This document shows positions 20,242 to 32,145 of a stretch of 64,000 bases of DNA, in pieces; position 1 is the first letter of the stretch; each line of letters starts with the position of its first letter. Source of the stretch: Yarrowia lipolytica (Eukaryota > Ascomycota > Dipodascomycetes > Dipodascales); contig NC_090771.1 of assembly GCF_001761485.1 (NCBI RefSeq), forward strand, positions 2,108,001 through 2,172,000. Reading direction: 5' to 3'. The position numbers and the translations under genes were made by a program. A model generated the notes under the pieces. It did no database searches, was not told where the DNA came from, and saw only the letters and a program-made list of their open reading frames with translations.

Positions 20242-20255
20242 GAATACGCGTATTC
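20242..20255. repeat. Perfect palindrome containing ACGCGT
   Basis: GAATACGCGTATTC is self-complementary over 14 bases and includes the MluI cell-cycle box core. It is about 700 bases from the UFL1 start and about 105 bases past the chitin synthase stop, so its target is unclear. Confidence 0.6.
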
Positions 20256-20360
20256 CATACAAATTTTCACTTGGAGTTAATCAATGTTAAAATTATTTTC
20301 CATTAGTTAGTGGCATAAGCCTGGTATCAGTGAATGAATAGAAAAATGCAATGGGCAGAC

Positions 20361-23321
20361 TTACTGTTGGCCAGTGAGCCCCTGGTGTCTTTTGAGGGTT
20401 CGAGCTTTGGCCTCGTTGAGATACTTAAGGATCCGAATGAAGAGGAAAGCAAGAGAACCAATGGCTCGGAACAGAGCCAGAGCGGCGACGGACCATAGAA
20501 TAAACTTGAGGTAGTCGTTGGAGGCGGTCTCACTGGGGGCATACACCTCGGTGACAACCACCACCAGAACCATGTTAAGAGCCATCCACACGAGCACCAC
20601 TCGCGATCGTATGTCTCGGTAGTAATCATCTGTGACAGTGCTCATAGAGGGAGGGGCCGACTCAATCACCTTGTTCTCCCGGAGGTTTCCGAGAGCTTCT
20701 TCGTAGCCGGAGTCGATATCGAGCTGCTCAGAGGGCATCTCAATTTCAACCACGTCCTGACCAAAGTCCTTCTGGGCAACGGCAGATCCAAGATCAGGAG
20801 TAAGCTCGTTGTCTCCCTTAGTACCCCAAGTAACATCATGGGTGTTACAGAAGGAGTAGACCTGGAGGGTGCAGATGGACGAGGGCAGAAGCAGAATGTA
20901 CTGGACTGAACAAGTTAGAATATGCCAGGGGTCCAGGTACAGGAAGGACATCACAGCATAAAGACCGTAGGTGGAGGCCAGGGAGACGAAAATGTTGGTG
21001 AACACGTTGTTTCCAAGAGACACAGTGTCTTCCAGAGTCAAGGTCTTGATGACAAAGTACAGACCCACTCCAGTTGAGTAAGCCGTGATCAATGCGAAGA
21101 TAACCATACTGCCCAGGAACAGATAGTGAGAGCCCTGAGGTCGGTTACCCAAAGAAATCACAAACTGAGCAACGATGGTGGTAATGCAAAGATACTTGAA
21201 AATGACGAACAGAACGAGACCTCCATTGTTGGAAATGACGGCCGAGTCAGGGCCAGAAATGGAGCCTGCGACGTAGTAGAAAGCCAGGAAGAAGTTTCCG
21301 AGAGAGAAAAATGTAAACAGAAGCTGCAGGAACTGGTATGCAAACTCCACATGCAACAGGCACTTTCTCCAGACAGAATGGTCAGTCTTCCAGATCTGGG
21401 TGAAGTGGGTCAGAGAGTAAATGGCTGCAAAAAGAGCACCGTTGAGCCATCGTCGTCGCTGCGACACAAACTCAGGTACGCTGTCGGGCACATCAGTCTC
21501 TCCAGTAGCAGAAGGCACATACTTGAGCATCCACTTCTCATTGAGCTTAGCCACAAGCTCCCAACAAAGGATTCGATCTTCAGCGAGGTACATGTTGGAG
21601 GTAAACACATCAGCATCTCGACCATGCAGAGACTCTCCCTTGAAGTACGAGTTGAGAGGACCGGTTCCATCCGGATTGTTGCAGAGAGCTCGGTATCGGT
21701 AGGCCGACAGAGCTCCAGGAAGCACAGAAATATAACCAAACACAGACTCGAGGGGTTTGTCGAGGATGTTCGACATTTTGTACTCAAAGTTTTGAGAAGC
21801 CACCAGGGGGTTCAATAGAGCCCGCCACTGCTTACCCTTCATGGCGGTGATCTCTCCACAAGCTCCTCCAATGTTCGAGTCAGCGTCAAATGCTTTCCAC
21901 AGATGGTAGAGTGAGTCCTTTCCTGGCTTGGTTCCAACATCCAGCAGAATGCACACGTTAGGCTGCAGCTGGGGGCAGAATGCGTTGAAGAGCCATCTAT
22001 GCGAGTTGATTTTCTTGGCGTTCTTCTCCTTGAGACAGAACAGCAGCTGGACAGGCATGATACCTCGCTCAGCTCCCTGGAACTTGAGGTCCGAATCCAG
22101 AGACACCTGAGTGGTGTACTCGTAGAGATGTGCCTGCACCTCTTTTCCGTTGACGGTCTGCTTGGCAATACCATCTTGGTAGACACCCATTGCAGCCAGA
22201 CAGTCGAGGACTCGAGGGTGAATTTTGGTTCGACCATCGGAGACGATAGTGACCACGACCTTCTTCCAGCCCTCCTTACCCCACACTCGCGACTTGTTTC
22301 GAGAACACAAGTGGGCAATGTTCTTCATAACAGCATGCATGGTTCGGGTAAAAGCCACTTCGTCTTCGTTGTACATGGTAATACAGATGCACAGCTGTGT
22401 TTCTCGCTCGTAGACAGCAGGTCGTAGGGTGAAGCCCTCGTCATTGAACTCATCGGGGGTAGCGGTACAGGCTGTGTATCGCATGTAGACAAACTCATCA
22501 TTGTCTCGTCGTGGCAGGAACGAGTAAAGCTTGGTGGGGACGGGACAATCTAAGACCAGGTTACCTCGAACCAACTTGACCTTCTTTCGGGCCATGGACT
22601 TGTGACGTCGAGGCTGGGCTTGGAGGGGGGCCTCATAGAGGTGGGAGGCGACAGTGGCTACAGAGTGAGCATCAGAGTCATCCTCCTCGTCGTATTCCTC
22701 TTCATCGTGAACTCTGTCATCGAGGTACTTCATTCGGTAGCCGTTCTTTTCGTCTCCCTTTCTAAACTCCATTTCGTCGTCGTCATCTTCGTCGTGGTCG
22801 ATCATAGAATCTCGGGAAGAGGTGGCGGTGATAGAAGAGGAGGTGGATTGTGAAGTGATGCTTCGGGCCAATGCATACTGGTGACCGTATCCGTGGCTAG
22901 AATGGCCGCCAGAAGAGGTGGACATGACAGACTGTCTCAAGTCACTGGTAACACTCATCTGCGACTGTCGTAGAGAATCGACTGTGGGGAACACAGGAGG
23001 AGGAGCCAGAACCGCATCATCATCATCGTCGTCAATGACAATGGGATCAAATTCACTCACAGGTGTCTCTCGACGAGTCCACTCTGCTCGAGGGGTTCCT
23101 CGGGCTCCATGAGCACTTCCATACCGAGTAGGGGAGCCGAAACGGGTCGGAGATTCGGCTCGAGGAGTGCCATAGGGAGATCCATAGGCGCCTTGTCGTT
23201 CAGGAGATCGAGTAGGGGAGCCAGGGTTGGAGAAGGGGTTGGCATCAATGTGGAGCGACTGACGCTGGCTGACAAACGCCGGCGACGGTGGCTCGGGCAG
23301 GTCTCGAGGCTTGTTCGACAT
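20361..23321 (-). CDS. Chitin synthase, class I/II
   Basis: This plasma-membrane glycosyltransferase polymerises UDP-GlcNAc into chitin for the wall and septum. The 986-residue protein has a disordered N-terminus of about 270 residues rich in Ser, Pro and Arg (repeated SPTR), with an acidic stretch (DDDDDAV). The conserved catalytic region then starts with [12 protein letters not shown]. The catalytic motifs [10 protein letters not shown] (about 579) and QRRRWLNGA (about 619) are intact. Multiple membrane segments follow (for example [20 protein letters not shown]), with a final TM cluster. The layout, without a myosin or cytochrome b5 domain, places it in class I or II (Chs1/Chs2 type). I cannot decide between these without alignment. 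The N-terminal serines followed by proline look like kinase sites, as in Chs2 (inference). Confidence 0.92.
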   Translation of the reverse strand: MSNKPRDLPEPPSPAFVSQRQSLHIDANPFSNPGSPTRSPERQGAYGSPYGTPRAESPTRFGSPTRYGSAHGARGTPRAEWTRRETPVSEFDPIVIDDDDDDAVLAPPPVFPTVDSLRQSQMSVTSDLRQSVMSTSSGGHSSHGYGHQYALARSITSQSTSSSITATSSRDSMIDHDEDDDDEMEFRKGDEKNGYRMKYLDDRVHDEEEYDEEDDSDAHSVATVASHLYEAPLQAQPRRHKSMARKKVKLVRGNLVLDCPVPTKLYSFLPRRDNDEFVYMRYTACTATPDEFNDEGFTLRPAVYERETQLCICITMYNEDEVAFTRTMHAVMKNIAHLCSRNKSRVWGKEGWKKVVVTIVSDGRTKIHPRVLDCLAAMGVYQDGIAKQTVNGKEVQAHLYEYTTQVSLDSDLKFQGAERGIMPVQLLFCLKEKNAKKINSHRWLFNAFCPQLQPNVCILLDVGTKPGKDSLYHLWKAFDADSNIGGACGEITAMKGKQWRALLNPLVASQNFEYKMSNILDKPLESVFGYISVLPGALSAYRYRALCNNPDGTGPLNSYFKGESLHGRDADVFTSNMYLAEDRILCWELVAKLNEKWMLKYVPSATGETDVPDSVPEFVSQRRRWLNGALFAAIYSLTHFTQIWKTDHSVWRKCLLHVEFAYQFLQLLFTFFSLGNFFLAFYYVAGSISGPDSAVISNNGGLVLFVIFKYLCITTIVAQFVISLGNRPQGSHYLFLGSMVIFALITAYSTGVGLYFVIKTLTLEDTVSLGNNVFTNIFVSLASTYGLYAVMSFLYLDPWHILTCSVQYILLLPSSICTLQVYSFCNTHDVTWGTKGDNELTPDLGSAVAQKDFGQDVVEIEMPSEQLDIDSGYEEALGNLRENKVIESAPPSMSTVTDDYYRDIRSRVVLVWMALNMVLVVVVTEVYAPSETASNDYLKFILWSVAALALFRAIGSLAFLFIRILKYLNEAKARTLKRHQGLTGQQ

Positions 23322-23969
23322 TTGAGAGTCGAATTGGTTGTTACCGGTAGCTAGTGCGCTCTGTACAAAGAGGCGATATTTCTCTTATGTACCAACATGT
23401 CGGTGGTGCTGGGTCTACATGGTGCTGGTGTACTGTATAGTGCGAGGTGACTGTTTGTTTATACGCAACCTTGTTTTGGCAAGCACGGTTGGCCAGGCAA
23501 CGGCGCTCCCAATAATTTTAGGGGTTATGCAAGATCTCTTATTGTTTGTCGCATAATAACACCACACTCCAAATATAGCATCGCAATGCAAGGCGAAATG
23601 ACTACTGGAGTGGTACGTACTGGTACTTATTGAACAGTTGAATACAGTATGTACCAATATATTTACACGGACAAGTGACCGTAAGAGTCGGGGTCGCGTT
23701 TAATGAAATCCTTTCTTTTGTATACAGTATGAAGAAGTACAGTATTTGCTCCGCATCCCAATTGACTCTACTGTAATGGCCTAAATCCTGTCGAAACGTG
23801 AGATATTATCTTGGTTGTGCGTACGGTAGGCAACTTGTGAGATGTTTTGGTTCCCGAGGCGAGGCAACGTGCTTGTTTGAACAAGCTACGAGCATAAACT
23901 GCACCGGTTAAAGCTTGCTAGCAACTTGTGGCTTATTCAGCACGCCGACTACGCAAAAAATATTGGCAT
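23322..23969. other. Intergenic, chitin synthase promoter
   Basis: AT-rich flank with several GTAC-type words (about 23615-23650). No gene is recognised. Confidence 0.55.
23955..23960 (-). terminator. Pol III terminator of tRNA-His
   Basis: Six T residues on the minus strand, nine bases after the tRNA 3' end. Confidence 0.75.
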
Positions 23970-24041
23970 TGCCATCACCCAGAATCGAACTGAGGTTTCC
24001 ACGGCCACAACGTGGTGTACTAACCACTATACTATGATGGC
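23970..24041 (-). tRNA. tRNA-His (anticodon GTG)
   Basis: On the minus strand GCCATCA pairs with TGATGGC in a perfect seven-base acceptor stem. The anticodon arm is CCACG-TTGTGGC-CGTGG with GTG in the loop, and the T loop is TTCGATT. The discriminator base is A and no intron is present. The genomic base before position 1 is C, so the extra 5' G of histidine tRNA must be added after transcription, as Thg1 does in eukaryotes. A T-run terminator follows. The gene is about 270 bases upstream of VPS4 and divergent from it. Confidence 0.95.
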
Positions 24042-24314
24042 GGACTTTTATTAATTTGGAATCCGTGATAACTGCTATCCAAAGAATGAAAAAAATTGCC
24101 GCCGAAAGCGTTTAACACGTCCTAATGTGTTTATATGATTTCCAGCTATTGGATTTTATACATAACAACCCGGTTAGTTACGTTTACTCCCTTTACGACG
24201 TACCTTATCGCCACACCTCAGCCTTCCCACCTAGATTTTCAAACTCAAACTTGAGGTCCATCCACCACCTACAGCACTTATCGAGAGGTATTAACCCAAC
24301 AACCACCCACACAA

Positions 24315-25601
24315 ATGGCTACCGTGGACTTTTTATCCAAGGCGCTAGAAATTGTGCGCAAGGCGATCGAGGCCGACAACGCAAGCAAGTACGAGGAGGC
24401 ACACGAATTGTATGTCAACGGACTGGACTACTTCATCAAGGCAATCAAGTACGAGAAGAACCCCAAGTCCAAGGAGCTGCTGCGACAGCGAATCACAGAG
24501 TATTTTTCTCGGGCAGAGCAGCTGAAGGAACATCTCGACAAGCAAAAAAGCAAGCCTGCAGCCCAAGCGGCAAAACAGGGAGGAGGAGCCAACGGCGGGG
24601 CCGGATCTGGAGACGACGACAATGATACCAAGAAGCTGCGAGGAGCTTTGGCTGGAGCCATCCTTAATGAAAAGCCCAACGTTAAATGGGAAGATATTGC
24701 TGGTCTGGAGGCAGCCAAGCAAGCTCTAAAGGAGGCAGTCATCTTGCCCGTCAAATTCCCTTATCTCTTCACTGGCAAGCGAAAGCCCTTGTCTGGTATT
24801 CTGCTGTATGGACCCCCCGGTACCGGAAAGTCGTACCTGGCCAAGGCAGTGGCGACCGAAGCCAACTCCACCTTCTTTTCCGTTTCATCCTCCGACCTTG
24901 TGTCCAAGTGGATGGGTGAATCTGAACGACTGGTGAAGCAATTGTTTGCCATGGCCCGAGAGAACAAGCCCAGTATCATTTTCATCGATGAGGTCGACGC
25001 TCTGTGTGGACCTCGAGGAGAGGGAGAGAGTGAGGCGTCACGACGAATCAAAACAGAGCTGCTGGTCCAGATGAATGGAGTGGGTAACGACGCTAGTGGC
25101 GTTCTCGTTCTGGGTGCCACCAACATTCCCTGGCAGCTGGATGCCGCTATTCGACGACGTTTTGAGCGACGAATCTATATTGCCCTACCCGATGCCGAGG
25201 CCAGAGCCCGTATGTTTGAGATAAACGTCGGGAACACCCCTTGTGCACTGACTCAGAAGGATTTCCGAACTCTGGCTGAGATGACCGACGGATACTCGGG
25301 TCATGATGTGGCAGTGTCTGTCCGAGACGCCCTGATGCAACCAATCCGAAAAATCCAGGAAGCAACGCATTTCAAACCTGTGGAGATCGACGGCGTGACT
25401 AAGTATACCCCCTGTTCTCCTGGAGACCCCCAGGCAACCGAGCTCAACTGGATGGAACTGGAGGACGGAACAGTTCTGGAGCCCGAGCTGACTCTCAAGG
25501 ACTTCATCAAGGCTGTAAAGTCCACTCGACCAACCGTCAACAACGACGACATTACTCGTCATGAAGACTTCACCAACGATTTTGGCCAGGAGGGTAATTA
25601 G
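24315..25601 (+). CDS. VPS4: AAA ATPase of ESCRT-III disassembly
   Basis: Vps4 hydrolyses ATP to pull apart ESCRT-III filaments at endosomes, allowing multivesicular body sorting to the vacuole. The 428-residue protein has an N-terminal MIT domain (about 1-75, three helices, ending [15 protein letters not shown]). A Gly/Asp linker follows, then the AAA cassette with Walker A GPPGTGKS (about 166-173) and Walker [11 protein letters not shown] (about 221-230). The arginine-finger region is [13 protein letters not shown]. The beta domain and the C-terminal helix ([13 protein letters not shown]) are characteristic of Vps4 and separate it from other meiotic-clade AAA proteins such as katanin. The first ATG is used, and length equals the family norm. 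It is convergent with ARG2. Confidence 0.96.
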   Translation: MATVDFLSKALEIVRKAIEADNASKYEEAHELYVNGLDYFIKAIKYEKNPKSKELLRQRITEYFSRAEQLKEHLDKQKSKPAAQAAKQGGGANGGAGSGDDDNDTKKLRGALAGAILNEKPNVKWEDIAGLEAAKQALKEAVILPVKFPYLFTGKRKPLSGILLYGPPGTGKSYLAKAVATEANSTFFSVSSSDLVSKWMGESERLVKQLFAMARENKPSIIFIDEVDALCGPRGEGESEASRRIKTELLVQMNGVGNDASGVLVLGATNIPWQLDAAIRRRFERRIYIALPDAEARARMFEINVGNTPCALTQKDFRTLAEMTDGYSGHDVAVSVRDALMQPIRKIQEATHFKPVEIDGVTKYTPCSPGDPQATELNWMELEDGTVLEPELTLKDFIKAVKSTRPTVNNDDITRHEDFTNDFGQEGN

Positions 25602-25781
25602 CATCGGAGCAGCGAATAACTAACGTTTGTCACGCATATATTAAGTAGATAGTTAATGAGATGATATGACCAGATTGTGTTAGTGCGACTTGTAATCTAC
25701 TACTTGTAGTACGTGGAGACTCAATTCATTATTAATGCTGCATTACTTTATGTTCTATAGACATGTCTATTCCTTGCCAGG

Positions 25782-27608
25782 CTATAACTCCTCCCTCAAA
25801 GAAGGCTCGATTCTGGTACAAATGTCGACGAATCGTTCAAGGTACTGTTCTCGAGTCTTTCGACCCGTCCAGAACATGCACCACTCGCTACCGGGGATCT
25901 TGAAACTGCCCTTCGACCGGTCAAAGTACCACTTGTTCACGGGGTTGTTCTTTCGAGATCGCCACAGCAGCTCGTTGGGGAACTGAGACATGACCATACC
26001 CTTGAAAACCACATCTGCTACCGACGAAGAGCCCTGGGACCGTTTCAGAACGGCAAACTTATCAAGATACGCCACTTGGTTGGGGTTAAGAGGCACGGCA
26101 TCTCCCAGTTTCTGATACAGAGGCGGCGAAGGAAGGGGGATACCTGCTGCATAGGCCGCAGCTGCCTCGGCAGCTGCTCGATCGGCAGCATCTCGATCCT
26201 CCTGGGCCTTGACTGGGTCAATGTCTTCCCATGTGATGATAGCTGCTCCCTCGTAGTCTCCAGCAATGATGATACCTGCGATTTTGCCGTTGACTCGGTT
26301 GAGATAATGCTGTTTGTCGATTCGTCGTCCAAAGGAGTCTTCAATCAGATGCCACAGACGGTCCAGATCAATGTTGCCTTTCTCGTGCTCAGTGATGAGG
26401 TTCAGGCCTTTGTCAGACTTGAGTGTAATGACAGGCATACCCTCACGCAGAAGAGTGGTTTCTAGAGTGGGAGTCTTCTTGAGCTCCACAGGTAGAGAAG
26501 GCGAAATCACAGGTCGGTCTGTGAGAACGTTATAAATGATGGGGTTTCGTCCTACTGAGGGAATGGCCGCCACAGCAGGAGTAGTAATGAGACCGGAAGC
26601 TGTAGGAGGCAGAAATTTGAGGGCTTTGTGCATGGCCTTGAGGTTGGCCAGATGTACTTCACGCTGAGCAGGAGGAATGAAACCCATGTGCAGCTCGGCA
26701 GCAATGTCCGATAGTTCCTGTTTGAGGTTGACAAAAACATGGGCTCCTGATCTCTCAACGGAGGGAATGCCACCCAAGGGGTCCACGAAAATAATCTTTT
26801 CCACCGACAGAATGTTTGCTGGTACTTCGGCCAGCTTCTGAGTGAGGAAATGCACCACGTCGTCCGCCATAACGAGCTTTTCCTCGGAGGTAACGTCGTC
26901 GTAAGCTAGGGGAGCCAGAACAGGCACTTTTCCATGCGACAAAGGATGCATGAGCATCTGGGGCATGGCCAGCCGAAGACCCTTCTTGTTCATGGAGAAG
27001 AGTCCCTCAATAGGCCGTGCTCCAACGTCTGGACTAGCCGCATCGATGGCATCCGAGATCTTGAACACCTTTTGCAGAATGAGCTTTTGGTAATGTCTGA
27101 AGGGCTTGTTGTCGAGCTTGAGGAAGTCGTTTCGGGCCTTGCCTGCGTCAACTACGACAATAGGCGACACACCCAGACGCGACAGTCGAGCAATGGTTTC
27201 TCCCATCTGAGCAATGAGATCATCCTCGATTGACTTGATGTCTCTGATCTTGATAATGGCTACTCGCAGAGTGCCTTCCGAGTCGCCCAACAAACCCTCT
27301 GGGGCATGGCCTGTCAGATTCTCAATCTCCTTGTTGTCCTGTTCCTTGCCAACTCCCAGTAGTCTCTGGACCAGTCCCTCTTTCTTCTTCTGCAGCTCCA
27401 CACCCGTCAATGGTGCGTATCGTGAAATATACGTCTTGGCCTCTCGCTTGGTTGCTGCCGACTGAAGCACGGAGAGAATGAGATCTTTGGCCTCATTAGA
27501 CGACTTGGCGGCTGGAGGGATCGCAGTTTTCGTGGGTGTCTTGGTCGTGTATGAGTGCCACCCGCGTGATACACAAGTACCGGCTGTTATTCGAGAAGAT
27601 CTGAGCAT
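25782..27608 (-). CDS. ARG2: Mitochondrial N-acetylglutamate synthase
   Basis: This enzyme makes N-acetylglutamate from glutamate and acetyl-CoA, the first step of arginine synthesis in the mitochondrial matrix. The protein has 608 residues. The N-terminus MLRSSRITAGTCVSRGWHSYTTK is basic, hydroxylated and free of acid, as in a mitochondrial presequence. An amino-acid-kinase-like domain follows (VSPIVVVDAG, then IIFVDPLGGIPS, where the kinase residues are not expected to be catalytic). The C-terminal GNAT-type domain carries YLDKFAV (about 511-517), LWRSRKNNPVNKWYFDRSKG and WCMFWTG. This domain order and length match fungal Arg2. Feedback inhibition by arginine and association with the acetylglutamate kinase Arg5,6 are known for the family and not visible here. 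Confidence 0.92.
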   Translation of the reverse strand: MLRSSRITAGTCVSRGWHSYTTKTPTKTAIPPAAKSSNEAKDLILSVLQSAATKREAKTYISRYAPLTGVELQKKKEGLVQRLLGVGKEQDNKEIENLTGHAPEGLLGDSEGTLRVAIIKIRDIKSIEDDLIAQMGETIARLSRLGVSPIVVVDAGKARNDFLKLDNKPFRHYQKLILQKVFKISDAIDAASPDVGARPIEGLFSMNKKGLRLAMPQMLMHPLSHGKVPVLAPLAYDDVTSEEKLVMADDVVHFLTQKLAEVPANILSVEKIIFVDPLGGIPSVERSGAHVFVNLKQELSDIAAELHMGFIPPAQREVHLANLKAMHKALKFLPPTASGLITTPAVAAIPSVGRNPIIYNVLTDRPVISPSLPVELKKTPTLETTLLREGMPVITLKSDKGLNLITEHEKGNIDLDRLWHLIEDSFGRRIDKQHYLNRVNGKIAGIIIAGDYEGAAIITWEDIDPVKAQEDRDAADRAAAEAAAAYAAGIPLPSPPLYQKLGDAVPLNPNQVAYLDKFAVLKRSQGSSSVADVVFKGMVMSQFPNELLWRSRKNNPVNKWYFDRSKGSFKIPGSEWCMFWTGRKTREQYLERFVDICTRIEPSLREEL

Positions 27609-28369
27609 GGTGTGTTATGTGTGACTGTGTATTGCAGCAGCTTCTGGCGATGTATTTTCTTAAAGCACTACGAAGAGCTGCTTATTGCGGGGACGTGCTA
27701 TCTGCATGATTGAGTTCTTGGGCGGTAAAAATGTACTTTTCCAGTGGACTATTTTTTGCCGAGGGTAGTACACTGTAGATACCATGAGAATATATAGCCT
27801 AGAAGGCACTCTGGCTACTTTTAACACAATAAAGACTGTTAACTATTGACATATCACCTCTAGCCAAGTGCAATTACCTGTATCCATGTCTGTATGTCTT
27901 TATATGCATGTCGGGTCCGGTCCTCCCGGGCTCAAAGTGCTATTTGTAGATTGGAAGAGTTGCTGATACATGAACACACATGATATAGATAAAAGTCGCT
28001 GATAGCGATGCGAGGAAATTTCTGCGATCGTGTGTGTTCCAGTGTGTTTCTGATGCTATTTACGTCAAGTGCTGTTAAAACTGTTTTGGATATTACTTCT
28101 ACTGACTCACTTATCGCCGAAGTTAGGCCGACACGGCTGAGTGGAGAGCTACTTGTTGGTAAGCACGACAACTAGAGACAGGGGAGCAACAGCAATGACC
28201 ATATAACAACGAGTACTTGTACTGTATGATACTACGAGTATAACACCTACATTGTACTAAGTGTAGCGAGATTGTAATATGCTTAGCTAGGAAAATGTAC
28301 TCAATCATTTTATATACGAGACCGGTTAAAATTTCACAATAAATATCTATACAGGTGTATTTTTTTTTT
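27609..28369. other. Intergenic, ARG2 promoter and transporter 3' flank
   Basis: No gene was recognised. An ACTTGTACTGTA cluster lies at about 28208-28225. A run of T at 28360-28371 sits at the transporter stop. Confidence 0.55.
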
Positions 28370-30106
28370 TTAGTGCGCGAATCTGAAATCCAGACGTCGG
28401 TTTCCTCGATCCTTGGTGGTACGCAGATAGGCCACCTGTTCTTCCTTGGTCATGGCAGCCCATTTCTTGTCTCGGTAGTTGTTAACCGACACATAGTATA
28501 TCTTGACCAGGATGAGCAGAACGATGCATGCAATATTGATGGCAAACAACTGAGTGTTTCCTCGCTTGTAGAGAGGCTTGTCGTCGTTTCGGTAGATGTT
28601 GGTTGCCATGACATTTCCAGCCTGAACACACATGTTGTACATGGCTGAAGCTACTGTTCGGGTCGACACAGTGTTGGAGTTACGCGAGGTCCAAGCCACC
28701 ACAATGGCGTGGACGTAGGGGTATCCAAGCAACACTGTGGTGACTGCCCAGGTGCCCCAAATGTCGATTTGTGCTCCACTCCAGAATCTCAGAATCGCAA
28801 TGCAGGGAAGAATCCAGAGAGGCTGGGCCAAACAAACCAGAGCTCGCTCGTTGAGCACTTCCGACATTTTGGTAACCAACAGCAGCATGCACAGCTCCAG
28901 AGCAAGATAGGGAATGGTCAACAAGTTGGTGTTGAAGGTTGAGAAACCGAGATGTCGGAGATTGAGGGTCATGTAAGAGGCGACGGGTGTAGGAGGAATG
29001 TACAACATGATACCAATGGCGTAGATCGGCCACAGGTGGTAGTCGCAAAGACAAGTCCATAGCTTCTTGGGGGTGATGGCAGCTCGGTTATGCATGTCTC
29101 CCTTGTAGGGGTCGTCTCGAAGGACTCGGTTGACAACAATCAGCTCTTCTCGTTCGGTGAACCATCCCTTCTTTCGGAACCAGGTTTTGGTCTGGGCGGC
29201 GGACGCAGGCATCTTGAAGTACGATGCAACACCAATGCAAAATGTGATCAGACCTTCGATGAGAAACAGCCATCTCCATCCTTCCTGGATAGCGTCAGTC
29301 TTGATACGCAGCAGACCGAACGCAAGTAGAGACGTGAGGATTTGAGTCAGAATGTAGGCGGCCCAGAAAAAGCCCAAGCGGATAGGCAGTTCTTTGGAGG
29401 TATAGAAGTAGGAGAGCCACAGAACAAGATCAGGAATGAAACCTCCCTCAAGAATACCCATGAGGGATCTCAGGGCCAGGTAGGGGCCTCGGCTCTGAAC
29501 AGCAGCTTGGCAACAAGCAACAATACTCCACAGAACCATCTGAGTGGGCACCCATCTATCGGGTCCTAGTTTCTTAGAAACCAGCTGCGAGGGAATTTCG
29601 GCGCACATGAATGACAGAAGGAAAATTGTCTGACCGTAGTTGTAATCGTTAGTGTCCATACCTAGGTCGCCGAGAATACCGTCAGATAGGGCCTGACCAA
29701 TGTTACCACGATCAATCTGCAGACCAGCAAACATGATACATGCCCAGAAACAAACGTACCAGTCGAGTTTCCTGACTAGTTTCTTTTCCTCCTTAGTTTC
29801 CCATTCAAAGTCCGGCTTGAATAGGTGCCTGCATTCGTATTCAGCGTCTTCGTACAGTTCGGCGAAGTGTTCTGCGATCTTTTTGTTCTCAAAGATATTT
29901 CGTCGGTTCTTGGAGTTTGTTCCAGCTCCGTTGTTGACCAGCAGCTCCTGGAGACGCTCTTCATCGAGGTCGTCGATAGAGCCACTGTACTCATGCACCG
30001 ACCCGTTGAGAGGGGAACCCCCCTTGGTCTCGTTGTAGGAATATTCGGGGCTGTCTGAAGGAGACGAGATGTCCGAGGCGTCGGCAAGGTCGTGCTTTTC
30101 AGGCAT
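28370..30106 (-). CDS. MFS transporter, Dal5/allantoate permease family
   Basis: This 578-residue plasma-membrane transporter of the anion:cation symporter group (Dal5, Tna1, Soa1, Seo1, Vht1 relatives) has about 120 hydrophilic N-terminal residues and then 12 membrane segments. Family marks are LDWYVCFWACIMFAGLQIDRGN at TM1, the GPDRWVPTQ loop, and RSLMGILEGGFIPDLVLWLSYFY. WRWLFLIEGLITF and VVNRVLRDDPYKGDMHNR in the central loop complete the pattern. The central loop and the GGFIPD motif are closest in my memory to the sulfonate/inorganic-sulfur transporter Soa1 group, but the substrate cannot be read from sequence. Possible substrates are allantoate, ureidosuccinate, nicotinate, sulfonates or dipeptides. 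No obvious inactivating change is seen. Confidence 0.85.
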   Translation of the reverse strand: MPEKHDLADASDISSPSDSPEYSYNETKGGSPLNGSVHEYSGSIDDLDEERLQELLVNNGAGTNSKNRRNIFENKKIAEHFAELYEDAEYECRHLFKPDFEWETKEEKKLVRKLDWYVCFWACIMFAGLQIDRGNIGQALSDGILGDLGMDTNDYNYGQTIFLLSFMCAEIPSQLVSKKLGPDRWVPTQMVLWSIVACCQAAVQSRGPYLALRSLMGILEGGFIPDLVLWLSYFYTSKELPIRLGFFWAAYILTQILTSLLAFGLLRIKTDAIQEGWRWLFLIEGLITFCIGVASYFKMPASAAQTKTWFRKKGWFTEREELIVVNRVLRDDPYKGDMHNRAAITPKKLWTCLCDYHLWPIYAIGIMLYIPPTPVASYMTLNLRHLGFSTFNTNLLTIPYLALELCMLLLVTKMSEVLNERALVCLAQPLWILPCIAILRFWSGAQIDIWGTWAVTTVLLGYPYVHAIVVAWTSRNSNTVSTRTVASAMYNMCVQAGNVMATNIYRNDDKPLYKRGNTQLFAINIACIVLLILVKIYYVSVNNYRDKKWAAMTKEEQVAYLRTTKDRGNRRLDFRFAH

Positions 30107-32145
30107 GATTGAGGTGAAGATGGAGTCGATCCATCATTCCGTCCGACAGCCTGCTTTATATAACCATTACCGTGCTCTTTGATCTGTGGCTGTCCGCCAC
30201 ACCGCTGAGCCAATATGAGGCTGACTACTTGGGCTGACCTTACTCAGGCTGATGTTTACTTTAGGTTGTATTGATAGGGAGAGTTAGGCATCAAAATTGG
30301 AGACCTTGAGGATTTTGTGGAGTTGTTGACGTTTGGGGAAGGTCTGTATGTGGTGATCCAGAAGAGGCAATTTTTCGGTGGTGCCAAGTCTTTCAAGGAA
30401 AAGGACACAAGAAGTATTCTTGGCAACCTCATCATGCCCCATACCAGTCTGTGACACCACATTACCTGACACGTTCATCGCCTCCACACGTCGCGTGGCT
30501 TGAATTGCATCATGGAGCTTATCAGGAAATGACCTTGGAAAGCCGGGATTGCGACATCGGGGCTAAAGGTGGTGGTGGGGGCGGAAAGAGAAGCACGTGT
30601 GGGAGGCGCGACATGGTTTTCGAAGAATTTGAGAGATTTTTGTTTTGGTGGTTTGAAATGATCCGTCATTCACCAATACTCCCCTCCCTTAAACCACCAC
30701 ACGGCTTATCTGCATAGATAGTGCATGTGGGAATGAACTACGACTACTACCTTGGTATGTGCAATTGGTCTTGCTGCCATCGGTTTGTGTCAGGTTTTTC
30801 CCTGTCACTGACAATTATCTTGTCTCATCTTAGTCCCCTAAATTTTTCATAGCCACAGCCCACAGTGAGCCACCGTGGCCAAGTGTGGATTCTTTACTTC
30901 AAACCCTCTTTTAGCCACAGCACACCATCTCTAGATCCGGGTCAGGAGGTTTGGAGATTGAAAAAGTAATGAGCTTGGATAAATCCGACGGAGTACTTTG
31001 ACATACATTACCGTACAGTTTCATGCGGGCGTGTCCTTTTTTATTACTTGGACTACTGTACTGCTCCTTTTGACACAGGTTATATCAATCTGGGGATAAG
31101 CAAGGTCAAGCCACACGACGTCGGACACAATGGAATTAATTATTCGACCGGGAAAAGACTACGATTAAAACTACAGTTTTGAAATTAAATATCCGCTGGA
31201 GGTAGAATCAGACGCCCGCTGTGGCTTCGGTTGTGGCTTAGCATGCCCTAGGTATTGGCCTCTGTACAAACTTGGACAAGAGCCATGACATTCTAGCAAG
31301 ACCGGTTATTACAACTTGTGGCTTCTCATTCAGTATTATACAGTATCCACCATAGAATTGAAAACACAGCAAGCAGCTAAATCACAATCCCGTCGTCTGC
31401 TTCCTTCTCAAAACATTGTTGAAACGATTGAGCATCAATGAGTGAGTTCTTCATCCTGCTTACGGGCAATAGATCCGCATAAGACAACGTACAGCGGCAT
31501 TAAGATATTTGACTTGCATCGAACAAGAGCGATAGAGCTCACAAGGACAGAAACAGACAACCTACTGTATATTCAGGTGTGGCTTCCTTGCCGCTTCTTC
31601 AACTCTACAAATACTTTCTTTAACAGCATAAGTCAATCGGACCCGGAGTACTTACCATGCTGGCAAGCCACTTCCAGAAGAAGCTCAGTTCCAGTAGACT
31701 GAGACTCGATATTTTGCTACTTCTACACTTTATTGCTGTGTTAATGATCCACGGAATCGTTTTTATCCTTCAGATATCCACGGAGCTCGTATTATCAATG
31801 ATGACAGTGCAAAGATCCTTAGGGCGCACTCCCTTATTTCTGCGTGAGACTGATGATGATTTAGCTACAAGTAGTAGCAACCACTAACAGTCTGTATAAA
31901 TGGAACACAGAGAACTCAATGATCTTATTGACAATGTACTTGTACTCATAAGTGTTCGTACGCCTCGAACAAGATCAGGCAACATACCAATGTGGGTCGA
32001 TATTAACAGAACTGGGAGTAATTAACCCACCAAAGCACGGCAGAGACGTAGCCCCACCAGCACGGATTTCCCCAACTGTACTCTACAACCACCAGCTGTC
32101 TACAAAACTGTTTCGTCATACCAACCAAATCTATATTTTATCTAC
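30107..32145. other. 2-kb intergenic region
   Basis: This lies between the transporter start and the STT3 stop. The longest frames are about 107 codons and lack protein-like character. ATGA followed by GTGAGT (31438-31447) and CACTAACAG (31881-31889) imitate a Yarrowia intron, but splicing them gives only a dozen codons. No tRNA or repeat was recognised. Confidence 0.5.

Larger units (their letters stand above)
19535..20360. other. UFL1 promoter region, rich in GTAC words
   Basis: No gene is seen. The stretch is dense in ACTTGTAC/GTACAAGT words (about 19700-19935 and 20150-20175), with a 20-base near-palindrome at 19907-19926 and the palindrome GAATACGCGTATTC at 20242-20255. The right end is the chitin synthase 3' flank. 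Confidence 0.6.

Noticed and set aside
31437-31889. An apparent intron: ATGA-GTGAGT to CACTAACAG.
   Set aside because: Joining the ends gives about a dozen codons before a stop, with no coding exon after it.
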